Shown here in pieces: positions 30,381 through 41,379 of a DNA stretch of 64,000 nucleotides. The DNA is from Deinococcus fonticola (GTDB lineage: Bacteria; Deinococcota; Deinococci; Deinococcales; Deinococcaceae). The notes under the pieces were generated by a model. The model searched no databases. It was not told the origin of the DNA and worked only from the letters and a program-made list of their open reading frames with translations. Within the stretch, counting starts at the first letter, position 1. Each line of letters begins with the position of its first letter. Made by a program: the position numbers and the translations under genes. The DNA is taken from positions 1 to 64,000 of the forward strand of contig NZ_SMMH01000018.1 in the NCBI RefSeq assembly GCF_004634215.1. Direction: 5' to 3'.

Positions 30381-30722
30381 ATGGCGCAGGCGACCCTGCC
30401 GATGGTGCTGCTGGCGCTGGGCCTGCAACTCGGTTCGGGCGGCTGGCCACGCCTGGGCACGCGCATCTGGCTGGCCACCGCCGCGCGCCTGATCGGTGGG
30501 CCGCTGATCGCGCTGGCCTGCGGAAAACTGCTGCACCTCAGCGCCCTGAATCTTCAGGTGCTGGTGCTGTCGGCCAGCATGCCCACTGCCGTGAACGCCC
30601 TGCTGATCGCCCGCGAGTACCACGCCGACACCCAGACCGTCGCCGCCGTGGCGACCCTGAGTACCCTCGCCAGCGTCCTGACCATCGCCGCCGTGGTCAC
30701 TTTGCTGCCCTTCATTCGCTGA
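30381..30722 (+). pseudogene. AEC-family permease, C-terminal remnant
   Basis: From AQATLPMVLLALGLQLG to VVTLLPFIR the text matches the C-terminal four to five helices of auxin-efflux-carrier (AEC) family transporters, with the typical LSASMPTAVNALLIARE motif. The N-terminal half is missing; the family is about 300 residues and here about 113 remain. It meets the hydrolase remnant head to head at about 30361-30381, where GGGCTTTGTTGCACC could be the relic of an insertion-sequence end. Both genes lost their 5' halves in one event (inference). Confidence 0.75.
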
Positions 30723-30773
30723 ACTCTCTTTGGCCATCCCTGACAACCCGCAGCCCACCCCCAGTGACCGCGC

Positions 30774-30779
30774 TACTCT
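30774..30779 (+). promoter_or_regulatory. -10 box of the DMT permease gene, leaderless
   Basis: TACTCT ends 7 bases before GTG at 30787, which is why this start is preferred over the TTG at 30730. Confidence 0.5.
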
Positions 30780-30786
30780 GCTGGGC

Positions 30787-31686
30787 GTGAGTGCTGTAGC
30801 CGCGCCGCGCATCGACGCCAGATCCATGGCGGCCATCGTGTTGACCCTGGTCTTCTGGGCGTCGGCCTTTGCGGGCATTCGCGCCGGGCTGGAAGCCTTC
30901 GGCCCCGGTCAACTGGCGCTGTACCGGTTTCTGGTGGCCAGCCTGGCGCTGGGGGTGTACGCGCTGATCACCCGTACTCCCGTGCCGCCCCTGCCGGAGC
31001 TGCTGCGCATCCTGGGCCTCAGTGTTCTGGGCATTACCCTCTACCACGTGTTCCTGAATTACGGCGAGGTCAGCGTGCCGGCCGGAACCGCCAGCCTGAT
31101 CGTGGCTGCCGGGCCGAGTATGACTGCGCTGATGGCCACGCAGTTTGCCGGCGAGCGCCTGAACGCCTGGGGCTGGCTGGGCACCGCCATCGCCTTCGCG
31201 GGCGTGGCCCTGATCGTGCTGGGCAGCGGGCAGGGCGTGCAGTTCACGCAGGGCGCCGTTCTCATTTTGCTGGCGGCGCTGGTGACCAGCGTGTACTTCG
31301 TGTTTCAGCGACCCCTGCTGCGGCGCATGAATCCGCTGCACTTCACGGTCTGGAGTCTGATGCTGGGCACCGTGCCCATGCTGGTCTTTTTGCCCGGTCT
31401 GCTGCGCGAACTGCCCGCCGCACCGCTGCACACGCACCTGGCGGTGATTTACCTGGGGCTGTTCCCCAGCGCGTTGGCGTACCTGGCCTGGAGTTACGCC
31501 CTCTCGCGCGTGCCGGCCAGCGTCACCACGTCCTTCCTGTACGTCAACCCGGTGAACGCCATTCTGATCGGCTGGGTGTGGCTGCGCGAGGTGCCCACAC
31601 GCGTGAGCCTGCTGGGGGGCCTGATCGCCATTGCCGGGGTGGTGCTGCTGAACCTGCGGGGCCGCCCGAAAGAAGGCCAGGCGTGA
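30787..31686 (+). CDS. EamA/DMT-family transporter
   Basis: The 299-residue inner-membrane permease has ten hydrophobic helices arranged as two EamA repeats ([29 protein letters not shown] at the first, [18 protein letters not shown] at the second). Substrate unknown; metabolite or drug exporters are common in the family. The start is the GTG at 30787, supported by the -10 box; TTG at 30730 would add 19 residues. The stop overlaps the next gene (GTGA), so the two form an operon. Confidence 0.88.
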   Translation: MSAVAAPRIDARSMAAIVLTLVFWASAFAGIRAGLEAFGPGQLALYRFLVASLALGVYALITRTPVPPLPELLRILGLSVLGITLYHVFLNYGEVSVPAGTASLIVAAGPSMTALMATQFAGERLNAWGWLGTAIAFAGVALIVLGSGQGVQFTQGAVLILLAALVTSVYFVFQRPLLRRMNPLHFTVWSLMLGTVPMLVFLPGLLRELPAAPLHTHLAVIYLGLFPSALAYLAWSYALSRVPASVTTSFLYVNPVNAILIGWVWLREVPTRVSLLGGLIAIAGVVLLNLRGRPKEGQA

Positions 31687-33161
31687 ACCCCCCCGCGCCC
31701 GGCAACGCCATCGAACTCCAGAACGTCTGTATGCGCCTGGGCGGTGAAATTATCCTGAACGGCGTGACGCTGAACGTGCCGCACGGCGAATTCCTGGCGA
31801 TCGTGGGGCCGTCCGGCGGCGGAAAAAGCACGCTGCTGCGCGTCATCGCGGGGTTGATTGCGCCGCAGTCGGGAACGGTCAAGGTTTCCAGCAACCCGGC
31901 GCTGGTGTTTCAGGATTACCGCCTGCTGCCCTGGCGCACTGCCCTGCGCAACGTGCAACTGCCCGCCGACCTGGGCGCCGGTGGCGGCCTGGATGCGCCC
32001 GCTGCCCTGCACCTGGTGGGTATGAGCGCCTACGCCCCGTACTTCCCGGCGCAACTCTCGGGCGGCATGCGCGCCCGCGTGGCGCTGGCCCGCGCCCTGG
32101 CGCAAAGCGGCGACGTGCTGCTGCTCGACGAACCCTTCGGCGCCCTCGATGCCCTGGTACGCGAGCGCTTCAACGCCGAATTGCGCCACCTGCACGACAA
32201 AACCGGGCGCACCACGATTCTCGTTACGCACAGCATCCGTGAGGCGGTGTGGCTGGCCGACCGCGTGGCGGTGCTGCGCGAGGGCCAGATTCTGGAACTG
32301 GTGGACACGCGCGGCGAAGGGCGCGTCAGTGCCTACACCGAGGGCCTCGAAGCGCACCTGCGCGGCCTGCTGGGCACCGGGGACAGCACCCGCGTGCGCC
32401 TGCCCCACCGCGAACGCTGGAGCAAAACCACGCTGCTGCCGCTGCTCGCCATTGCCCTGGGCTTTCTGGCCTGGCACCTGCTGGCCACGCGGCTGGGCCA
32501 ACCCTTCCTGTTGCCCACCCCCGCCGCCGTGTGGCAGAAATTCCAGGCCAATGCCCCTCTGCTGTGGCAGGCGCTGTGGGTCACTGCAAAAACGGCGCTG
32601 CTCGGCACCTTCCTCGGCGGGCTACTGGGCATGCTGCTCGGCTACCCTATTGCCAAGTTCCGCGCCCTGGAACGCTTCCTGTCCCCGTACATCGTCACCT
32701 CGCAGAGCACGCCCATCGTGATCATCGCGCCGCTGCTCGTCTCCTGGCTGGGCTTCGGCACGCTGCCCGCCGTGATTGTTTCGGCCCTCAGCGCCCTGTA
32801 CCCCCTTCTCGTGTCCACCATGATCGGCGTGCGCGAAATAGACCGCACCTACCACGAACTGTTCGACACCCTGCACGTGGGCTTCTGGCAACGCCTCATG
32901 CACCTGGAACTGCCCGGAGCGCTCCCCGTCATGCTCGGCGGCCTGCGCCTCAGCGCCAGCCTGGCCCTGATCGGCGCCGTCGTGTGGGAATTCACCGACC
33001 CCAACCAAAAAGGACTCGGCTTCCGTGTCCAGGAAGCCGGAGTCAGTTACGACAAGGCGTTACAGTTTGCTGCGATTACCTTTCTGGTGCTGTTCGGGGT
33101 GTTGCTCTATGCCGTCATTACGGCGGTGGAGCGGCGGGTGCTGGGGCAACGGGGGAAGTGA
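31683..33161 (+). CDS. ABC importer with ATPase and permease fused in one chain
   Basis: The 492-residue protein joins two normally separate subunits. Residues 1-235 are an SsuB/TauB/ThiZ-type ATPase with GPSGGGKST at 43-51, the signature [15 protein letters not shown] and Walker [13 protein letters not shown]. Residues 245-490 are an SsuC/TauC/ThiX-type permease with about six helices and the EAA-loop [25 protein letters not shown]. Substrates of this class are sulfonates, taurine, nitrate or pyrimidine precursors. No substrate-binding protein is adjacent. It overlaps the DMT gene upstream and the O-antigen ligase gene at its 3' end by 44 bases. Confidence 0.88.
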   Translation: MNPPAPGNAIELQNVCMRLGGEIILNGVTLNVPHGEFLAIVGPSGGGKSTLLRVIAGLIAPQSGTVKVSSNPALVFQDYRLLPWRTALRNVQLPADLGAGGGLDAPAALHLVGMSAYAPYFPAQLSGGMRARVALARALAQSGDVLLLDEPFGALDALVRERFNAELRHLHDKTGRTTILVTHSIREAVWLADRVAVLREGQILELVDTRGEGRVSAYTEGLEAHLRGLLGTGDSTRVRLPHRERWSKTTLLPLLAIALGFLAWHLLATRLGQPFLLPTPAAVWQKFQANAPLLWQALWVTAKTALLGTFLGGLLGMLLGYPIAKFRALERFLSPYIVTSQSTPIVIIAPLLVSWLGFGTLPAVIVSALSALYPLLVSTMIGVREIDRTYHELFDTLHVGFWQRLMHLELPGALPVMLGGLRLSASLALIGAVVWEFTDPNQKGLGFRVQEAGVSYDKALQFAAITFLVLFGVLLYAVITAVERRVLGQRGK

Positions 33162-34545
33162 GACCATTCCCCGGAGCTTCCTCTCTAATAGATCTGGAGA
33201 GCGCAATACCCATCATGAGCCAGGCTATAGGAGCAAAGCGAATGATTTCAGGCCATAAAAAGATATAGAAAGCATAGGCTAGCAGGCTAGTGCTTATGCC
33301 AGGAGCGCTCAGGCGACTTGACCAGATAGCCCAGGTCAGCAGCGCAACGAAGCAGAGTGCCGCTGGAATACCGTAAGTCAGGGCATAATCCATATATTCG
33401 TTATGTACTTTGTCAACTGAAGCAAGCATGATGTTTTCGCGTTTGCCGTCTTGGTATATAACCCGCACACTTGGAAAATTATTTGGATCTAAAGGCAACT
33501 CCTCAAAGGACTTAATATTCTGAATTCCCCGCTCCTGCATCAGATCTGGCAGTGGGCGAACATGGAACGTTTTGATGAGCGCTGGGGTACCCCAACCAAA
33601 CAAAGGTTTCTCTTTAATACCATACAGCGCAGATTTCCAGAGAATCGTGCGCCCGCTATTATCTGCAATACCTTGACTCACTTTGGCATTGAGTAAGTCG
33701 GTCTTATGAAAAAACGTGGTTCCACCCCATAGAATGAACCCAACCGCCACTGCTCCCCAAATCCGCCAGGGTACTCTAAATGCAAGCAATCCTAGCAGCC
33801 CCAATAGTCCGGCCAGCCAAGCAGTACGAGTGAAGGAACCCCATAGCGCCCAGGACATGAGCACTACACCCAAGGCGTACAAATTACTATGAATTCTGAC
33901 CTGCCCGGCCTGATAAATCGTGAAAGGCAACAGCAGTGCCATAGCGCCACCTAGATAACCACGGTTGCCGAGAGTACCGCCGAAAAGAGTTGCGGTAACT
34001 CCTGTAAAAGCATTTCCATTAGGCACGCCCATCAGATGAAGCTGCTGCAGGATGTTGGTTAAGGCAAGCAAACTACCTCCAATGAGAATCGCTATTCCCA
34101 ATTTCTGTTGCCACTTATGATCTTGCTTAGCCCAGCGCCAGCCAGCCAACAGAACCAGGGCGTACAACATATGCATCAGCACTCCGTCGGCTCGGTCAAG
34201 TTGTCCCCACCAACCTGCCCAGCCTGCTCTATTAAGCAAGGTCGTTATGGTGAGCCAAGCAATCAGAATCAGCACAATGGTTAGGGGTGGGCGCACACCT
34301 TTCCAGGGACTACTCCAGTTAAAAAGCATCAGCAGGACGCTAGGCAGGATAACTACATAGATCCACCATAAGCGCGGATATAGATAGGTTTGGTCGAAAG
34401 ATTCAAAGATATTGGGGTTAATGATTAATGGTAGTACAAAAAGTGACCCCAGAAAGAGGGGGATTGCCAATGAAAAATGGCCTGTTATACCACCAGATTC
34501 TTGCGAAGGAGGCTCAATTTCCTTGAGTGAATTGACCATTCTCAT
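33118..34545 (-). CDS. O-antigen ligase / PglL-like glycosyltransferase (Wzy_C family)
   Basis: The approximately 475-residue protein has about 10-12 transmembrane helices. The family motifs are visible: [31 protein letters not shown] and [13 protein letters not shown], whose His is the proposed catalytic residue of WaaL/PglL enzymes. It follows two type IV pilin genes on the same strand, where TfpO/PglL-type pilin O-glycosyltransferases are found in other bacteria, so modification of pilin is a good hypothesis; lipid or polysaccharide ligation is the alternative. The start at 34545 overlaps the pilin stop by 32 bases. A+T content is much higher than in neighbours, and the Ala/Pro-rich tail overlaps the convergent ABC gene. 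Confidence 0.82.
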   Translation of the reverse strand: MRMVNSLKEIEPPSQESGGITGHFSLAIPLFLGSLFVLPLIINPNIFESFDQTYLYPRLWWIYVVILPSVLLMLFNWSSPWKGVRPPLTIVLILIAWLTITTLLNRAGWAGWWGQLDRADGVLMHMLYALVLLAGWRWAKQDHKWQQKLGIAILIGGSLLALTNILQQLHLMGVPNGNAFTGVTATLFGGTLGNRGYLGGAMALLLPFTIYQAGQVRIHSNLYALGVVLMSWALWGSFTRTAWLAGLLGLLGLLAFRVPWRIWGAVAVGFILWGGTTFFHKTDLLNAKVSQGIADNSGRTILWKSALYGIKEKPLFGWGTPALIKTFHVRPLPDLMQERGIQNIKSFEELPLDPNNFPSVRVIYQDGKRENIMLASVDKVHNEYMDYALTYGIPAALCFVALLTWAIWSSRLSAPGISTSLLAYAFYIFLWPEIIRFAPIAWLMMGIALSRSIREEAPGNGLTSPVAPAPAAPPP

Positions 34546-34888
34546 ATTTAAAAATTTTCCCAGTACTACTCGTAACGACAATGTTATATTCTGTTGAGTC
34601 GGCATTTGAGTTAATTGCCGTGGTTTTAACTGATGCTGGTAAATGCTGGCCAGCATCGCCGAGTAGTGGATCATCACATTTTGTGGCTTTAACGACATAG
34701 CCCTGCAGATCTTTTAACATCTCCATGCTGTTGACACAATGCCTCAAAAAGGCATATGCGCTTACATCATTAGCCTTATTGCGTGATAAAATCAGATTGG
34801 GGATAAGTACAGCCACCAGAATACCAGTAATGGTAATCACGATCAGAAGCTCAATGAGCGTAAAGCCTTGAGCCTTTTGGTTGATCAT
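34514..34888 (-). CDS. Type IV pilin, second copy
   Basis: This 124-residue prepilin has the leader MINQKAQG, followed by FTLIELLIVITITGILVAVLIPN: the prepilin peptidase site is before F9, with the conserved Glu5 of the mature chain. The globular part has Cys in LRHCVNS and KCDD that could form a disulfide. It is similar in layout to the upstream pilin but differs in the globular half. It is separated from that gene by a strong terminator, so it may be expressed only by read-through. The low GC is shared with the ligase gene. Confidence 0.93.
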   Translation of the reverse strand: MINQKAQGFTLIELLIVITITGILVAVLIPNLILSRNKANDVSAYAFLRHCVNSMEMLKDLQGYVVKATKCDDPLLGDAGQHLPASVKTTAINSNADSTEYNIVVTSSTGKIFKYENGQFTQGN

Positions 34889-34904
34889 TAAAATCCCCTC
34901 TTAT

Positions 34905-34934
34905 CAAAAGACCCTCACCCGAAGGTGAGGGTCT
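34905..34934 (-). terminator. Terminator after the first pilin gene
   Basis: On the minus strand an 11-bp stem AGACCCTCACC / GGTGAGGGTCT closes a TTCG tetraloop and is followed by TTTTGAT. It lies 21 bases past the stop of the pilin gene at 34955, upstream of the second pilin. Confidence 0.9.
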
Positions 34935-34954
34935 TATCTGGCTCCGAAGTTAGA

Positions 34955-35314
34955 TTAGCTGCTACCAACGATCTTCTTGCCATCGTAGGTAAAGGTCTTA
35001 CCCGTCTTGGAAACTGCCGCGATGGTGTAGCTATCAGCAGCAGTGTTATAGGTAATAGTGCAGCTGGTAGTGGAGGTGGGAAGGCTGAGGTCCTGCAGTG
35101 TAGCGCAGTTGGTTTCGGTAGGCAGAGCCTGAGTCACGCTATCGCGCTTGGCTTCAACGGCAGTAATAGTGTTGCGCAAGAAGCTCTGGGTAGCACTGTC
35201 ATTAGCCTTGCTGCGGGCACTCAGCAGGTTGGGGATCAGGACGGCGGCGAGGATACCGATGATGGCGATAACGATCAGCAGTTCGATCAGGGTGAAGCCT
35301 TGGGTGCTTTTCAT
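34955..35314 (-). CDS. pilA: Type IV pilin PilA
   Basis: This 119-residue prepilin has the leader MKSTQG, then FTLIELLIVIAIIGILAAVLIPN, with cleavage after Gly6 and the Glu5 of the mature protein. The globular half contains one Cys pair candidate (TNCATL and SCTITY), separated by about 22 residues, a likely stabilising disulfide of the pilin head. The start has AGGAG 8 bases before. The start region and the Cys arrangement suggest a major pilin; transformation and twitching in Deinococcus/Thermus relatives need such subunits. The pilT-like gene at the window end belongs to the same machinery. Confidence 0.95.
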   Translation of the reverse strand: MKSTQGFTLIELLIVIAIIGILAAVLIPNLLSARSKANDSATQSFLRNTITAVEAKRDSVTQALPTETNCATLQDLSLPTSTTSCTITYNTAADSYTIAAVSKTGKTFTYDGKKIVGSS

Positions 35315-35414
35315 GGTGTTCTCCTGGTTCGGCGCGGCGGATAAGGTTATGTATAAGTTCCGCGTAGCCTACTTATGGCGTTTAGCAGTTCCGGGTGTCT
35401 CCCGTTCTTGCTTG

Positions 35415-35443
35415 GTCATAGCGTAAGGTGGGGGGTCTAACAA
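35415..35443 (-). promoter_or_regulatory. Candidate promoter of the pilin cluster
   Basis: On the minus strand TTGTTA (35443-35438) and TATGAC (35420-35415) are 17 bases apart. A transcript would start near 35408, leaving about 95 bases before the pilA ATG. The -10 is imperfect at its last base. Confidence 0.45.
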
Positions 35444-35601
35444 TTCTCTTACGTCCTGTTGTAAGTCGCTTCTGCTCAGCTGTCCAAAGTCAAGCGCAGA
35501 TGATGCTTGGCAAAAACGGGTGTCCAGCGCGAATTTTTCCTTTTTCTCGGCTATGATTTTCCGGCCTAATTGGCGCTGACCTTAATGTCTCCTGCTGGTG
35601 C

Positions 35602-37149
<1,548 letters not shown>

Positions 37150-37298
37150 CACCCCCAAATCGAGGCAAGTCCGGCCCCGAGGAAACAGGCCAGTGTAACA
37201 GATCGGGCAAGAGGAGAGGGTGAGGAAAAGAAGCATCCAGCCCCCGGCGGGTCTGTCCTGCGGCGGGTCTGCTCGGGCGCGTGTCCTGGACGGTGTTC

Positions 37299-37763
37299 TC
37301 AGCCAATTGTTTTCAGCAGGTTCACGGTTTCGATCATGGCCAGTACGGCTTCCGCGCCCTTGTTGCCGGCCTTGATGCCGGCGCGGTTGAGCGCCTGTTC
37401 CACGGTGTCGGTGGTCAGCACGCCGAAAGCCACGGGAATGCCCGTGTGCAGGCTCGTGTTCAGAATGCCGTTCGCTGCGCCACCCGCGACGAAATCGTAG
37501 TGATCCGTGTCGCCCTTGATGACCGCGCCCAGACACACCACCGCGTCATACCGGCCGCTCCCGGCGAGTTTACGCGCGACCAGCGGCACCTCGTACGAAC
37601 CCGGCGCGATGAAGTGCTCCAGGTTTTCTGTTTTCCCGCCGTGCTGCACGAACGCCAGTTCCGCGCCCTCCACCAGGCGATCCACGATCAGGTGATTCCA
37701 GCGCGTGGAGACGACGGCAAACTTGAGGTCAGTGGCAATGAGGTTGGCTTCAATTCTTTTCAT
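37299..37763 (-). CDS. ribH: 6,7-dimethyl-8-ribityllumazine synthase
   Basis: The 154-residue enzyme condenses the pyrimidine and the four-carbon unit in riboflavin synthesis and normally assembles as a 60-mer or decamer. RWNHLIVDRLVEGA, PGSYEVPLVARKL, CLGAVIKGDTDHYDFV and GVLTTDTVEQALNRAG are the conserved motifs. The start has AAAGGA upstream. It is the last gene of the rib operon, separated from ribBA by repeat B1. Confidence 0.97.
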   Translation of the reverse strand: MKRIEANLIATDLKFAVVSTRWNHLIVDRLVEGAELAFVQHGGKTENLEHFIAPGSYEVPLVARKLAGSGRYDAVVCLGAVIKGDTDHYDFVAGGAANGILNTSLHTGIPVAFGVLTTDTVEQALNRAGIKAGNKGAEAVLAMIETVNLLKTIG

Positions 37764-37815
37764 GGGGTATTCCTTTGGAAAGCGGCTGGCAGAAAATCGT
37801 GGGCCAGCGGCGTCT

Positions 37816-37891
37816 TATACCGTTCTGGCCGACGTGGAGCACAGTCGAGCGGCTGTTCTCGGATGTGCGGAATAGAGTTCGGAACGGTATT
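37816..37891. repeat. Hairpin repeat, copy B1
   Basis: Outer arms ATACCGTTC (37817-37825) and GAACGGTAT (37882-37890) are exact complements. Inside is a second stem, GCACAGTCGAG / CTCGGATGTGC, that pairs in 9 of 11 positions around CGGCTGTT. It lies in the rib operon between ribBA and ribH. Copy B2 at 52.8 kb has the same conserved interior with different but still complementary arms. Confidence 0.85.
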
Positions 37892-37979
37892 TTCTCCTGC
37901 TCACGCTGTTCGGAAAAAGAGAAGGGTCGGAAACAGAGACGGGTTGGCCGTTCTCTTTGTCGGAGTGGTCGGAGTGGTC

Positions 37980-39163
<1,184 letters not shown>

Positions 39164-39167
<4 letters not shown>

Positions 39168-39799
39168 GCCTGCGCCTCCAGTTCACGCACGGCCAGCAGG
39201 CGTTCCACGTACTTCGCCACCTGATCGGCTTCCAGATTTACCCGTGTTCCCGCCCGCCAGTGGCGCAGGGTCGTGACCTCCAGCGTGTGCGGCACCAGCC
39301 ACAGCGTGAAGTCCTCGGCGGGCCAGTCGGGCTGGCTTCCCGCCGGGCCGCCCACATCCACCAGCGTGAGGCTCACGCCGTCCACCGTCATGCTGCCTTT
39401 CGGCGTCAGGTAACGCGCCAACCCTTTCGGGGCCCGCACGTGCATGGTGTACGCGCCCGGTTCCTCACGCACCTCCAGTACCTCGCCCACGCCGTCCACG
39501 TGTCCACTCACGATGTGACCCCCGAACCGCGCCCCCGCCGTCATGGCCCGCTCGAGGTTCACCGCCTGCCCCTCGACCCAGCGGGGAGCCGTTTTCGCCA
39601 CCGTCTCACGGCTCAACTCCACGCTGAACGACACGTCATCCCACGCGGTGACCGTCAGGCACGCGCCGGCGCAGGCCACCGACTCGCCCAGCTGCAAATC
39701 CGTCCACATGTGCCCGGGCGCAATCGACACGCGCACGTTCCCCGCCACCTCACAGACCGCCACGACGCGGCCTGTCTGCTCAACAATTCCAGTAAACAT
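39164..39799 (-). CDS. ribE: Riboflavin synthase alpha subunit
   Basis: The 211-residue enzyme dismutates two lumazines to riboflavin. Two lumazine-binding barrels start with [12 protein letters not shown] and with [12 protein letters not shown] / SGHVDGVG. The MFTG start is diagnostic. The ATG is at 39799 with GGGAG upstream; the frame extends 27 codons more but in a hairpin-rich spacer. The spacer to ribD contains a 13-bp hairpin. Confidence 0.97.
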
Positions 39800-39851
39800 A
39801 ATGAACTCCCATCGAAAGAGAAAACCGTCCGTCTGAACGCCGCCTGTGCCC

Positions 39852-39886
39852 CGCCGCTTGGCCCTAGGGAGCCGGGCCAAGCGGCG
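39852..39886 (-). other. Strong hairpin in the ribD-ribE spacer
   Basis: CGCCGCTTGGCCC (39852-39864) and GGGCCAAGCGGCG (39874-39886) form a perfect 13-bp, GC-rich stem with a nine-base loop. No T tract follows on the minus strand, so a terminator is unlikely; an mRNA processing or stability element within the operon is more plausible. Confidence 0.75.
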
Positions 39887-39911
39887 CCCGCTGAAGCGTT
39901 TTCGCCGTGTT

Positions 39912-40988
39912 TTATTTCCGCGCGACCCATCCAGTGATCAGCACGTCCGGCCCCACCTGCTCGACCTGCACGTTCTCCAGCGCGGCGGCGGCGTGCATGG
40001 ACCGCACCGGCAGGCTCAGGGCCGCGAGGCCTGCGCCCAGGAGCTTCGGGGCCACAAAGACGCGCAACTCGTCGATGAGGCCCTCGTCGAAAAAGGCGCT
40101 GGCGAGGGTCGGGCCACCTTCCAGCAGCAGCGTGGAAATGCCGTGCCGGGCGAGCCCTTGCAGCGCCTCCTGAAGCGAGGTGGAAGGCAGGATGGTCACG
40201 CGGTCGTCTCCCTCCAGCGGCGAGCGAACGCCCTGCCGGGTGACGAGAAGCGTGCCCACCCGCACCGCGCGCGCCTGGCTGCCGATGTGGCCCTCCGGAT
40301 CAAACAGAACCGGGCGGGCGTTGCGGCCTCCCTCAAGCCCGCGCGTGGTGAGCTGCGGGTCGTCCAGCAGTACGGTGCCGCGCCCCACGGCGACGGCGTC
40401 CACCTGGTTGCGCCACGCCATGACGCGGGTGCGGGCCTCGGCGCTGCTGACGGGGCCGTTCGCTTCACCCTGTGCGGCGACCTTGCCGTCCAGCGTCATG
40501 GCGTACTTGTAGATCACGTGAGGGCGCCCGCGCCCCACCACGGAACGGAAGCCCGCCTGCTGACGCGCGGCCTCGGCTTCCATGACGCCTACCGTCACGT
40601 CAAGGCCTGCCGCGCGGAGCCTGGAAATACCCTGCCCGTTGACCAGTGGGTTCGGGTCAGGGGCGGCCACGACCACTCGCGCCACTCCCGCCGCCATCAG
40701 GGCATCTGCGCACGGGGGCGTGCGGCCCGCGTGACTGCACGGTTCCAGCGTCACGTAAGCGGTGGCGCCCCGCGCCCGTGCGCCCGCGTGACGCAGCGCG
40801 AACACCTCCGCGTGCGGCTGCCCAGCCTGCGGGTGAAAACCGCGGCCCACCACCTCGCCCCGCTGCACGATCACGCAGCCCACAGGTGGGTTGGGCGAGG
40901 TTCGGCCCAGTCCCCTGGCGGCCTCGGCCAGCGCCAGCCGCATCCACTCCACGTCGTTCGGTGGATGTTCTCTGTTCTTTTCATTCAT
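39912..40988 (-). CDS. ribD: Bifunctional deaminase/reductase RibD
   Basis: The 358-residue enzyme deaminates and then reduces the pyrimidine intermediate of riboflavin synthesis. The N-terminal deaminase has GQPHAEVFAL and TLEPCSHAGRTPPCADAL, the zinc ligands; the reductase starts around RPHVIYKYAMTLDGKVA. ATG 40988 lies directly after the terminator hairpin; ATG at 40943 (residue MRLALAEAARG) with GTGGAGTGG upstream is an alternative start. It heads the rib operon, under the FMN riboswitch. Confidence 0.96.
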   Translation of the reverse strand: MNEKNREHPPNDVEWMRLALAEAARGLGRTSPNPPVGCVIVQRGEVVGRGFHPQAGQPHAEVFALRHAGARARGATAYVTLEPCSHAGRTPPCADALMAAGVARVVVAAPDPNPLVNGQGISRLRAAGLDVTVGVMEAEAARQQAGFRSVVGRGRPHVIYKYAMTLDGKVAAQGEANGPVSSAEARTRVMAWRNQVDAVAVGRGTVLLDDPQLTTRGLEGGRNARPVLFDPEGHIGSQARAVRVGTLLVTRQGVRSPLEGDDRVTILPSTSLQEALQGLARHGISTLLLEGGPTLASAFFDEGLIDELRVFVAPKLLGAGLAALSLPVRSMHAAAALENVQVEQVGPDVLITGWVARK

Positions 40989-40992
40989 ACGA

Positions 40993-41026
40993 AAACGCCA
41001 CTGACCGGGGTGGTCAGTTCAGCGTT
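40993..41026 (-). terminator. Riboswitch expression platform: terminator before ribD
   Basis: On the minus strand CTGACC / GGTCAG is extended by ACGC / GCGT, then TTTT, ending just before the ribD ATG. With the FMN aptamer upstream, this is the probable attenuator that forms when FMN is bound. Confidence 0.75.
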
Positions 41027-41114
41027 CCCCTTTCTTCCATCCAGACTTGGCGACACAACATACGCGGTTTGTGGTGGCCTGAAGCTCAGGGGTAGTCCTG
41101 CGCTTTTCCTGCCA

Positions 41115-41262
41115 GAACTCCCGTGTTGTTCTGCGGCTTTCACTGTCGGCCCCGGAGTTTCACCGGGTCGGGCCTGCCCCCTATGGTTGTCGGCAGGCTT
41201 CGCGGGCTGAGACGGGGTTTTTCTCCGTCAATACCGCCGGTGGGGAATCGCACCCCGCCCCA
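41115..41262 (-). promoter_or_regulatory. FMN riboswitch (RFN element)
   Basis: The minus strand contains the conserved RFN blocks in order: GGGGCGGGGTGCGATTCCCC, ACCGGCGGTA, AGCCCGCGA, then GACCCGGTGAAACTCCGGGGCCGACAGTGAAAG, and GGGAG near the end. It precedes ribD and would shut off the operon when FMN is abundant. The boundaries are approximate by about 10 bases. Confidence 0.93.
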
Positions 41263-41368
41263 AAAGAGGTGGCCCGCCCCATGGCCGGGCCAGGTGCAGG
41301 GTAACGCACGCCCATGAACGGCGGGTTGGAGCTGTCCAGCATGGCAGAGGCCTGCTGCTGACTTGCCC

Positions 41369-41374
41369 TACACT
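41369..41374 (+). promoter_or_regulatory. -10 box of the cysteine desulfurase-like gene, leaderless
   Basis: TACACT ends 5 bases before the ATG at 41380. Confidence 0.5.
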
Positions 41375-41379
41375 GCGGC

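Noticed and set aside
33118..34698. Longer start of the O-antigen ligase at 34698
   Set aside because: The extra 51 codons lie wholly inside the second pilin gene in another frame and have no ligase features.
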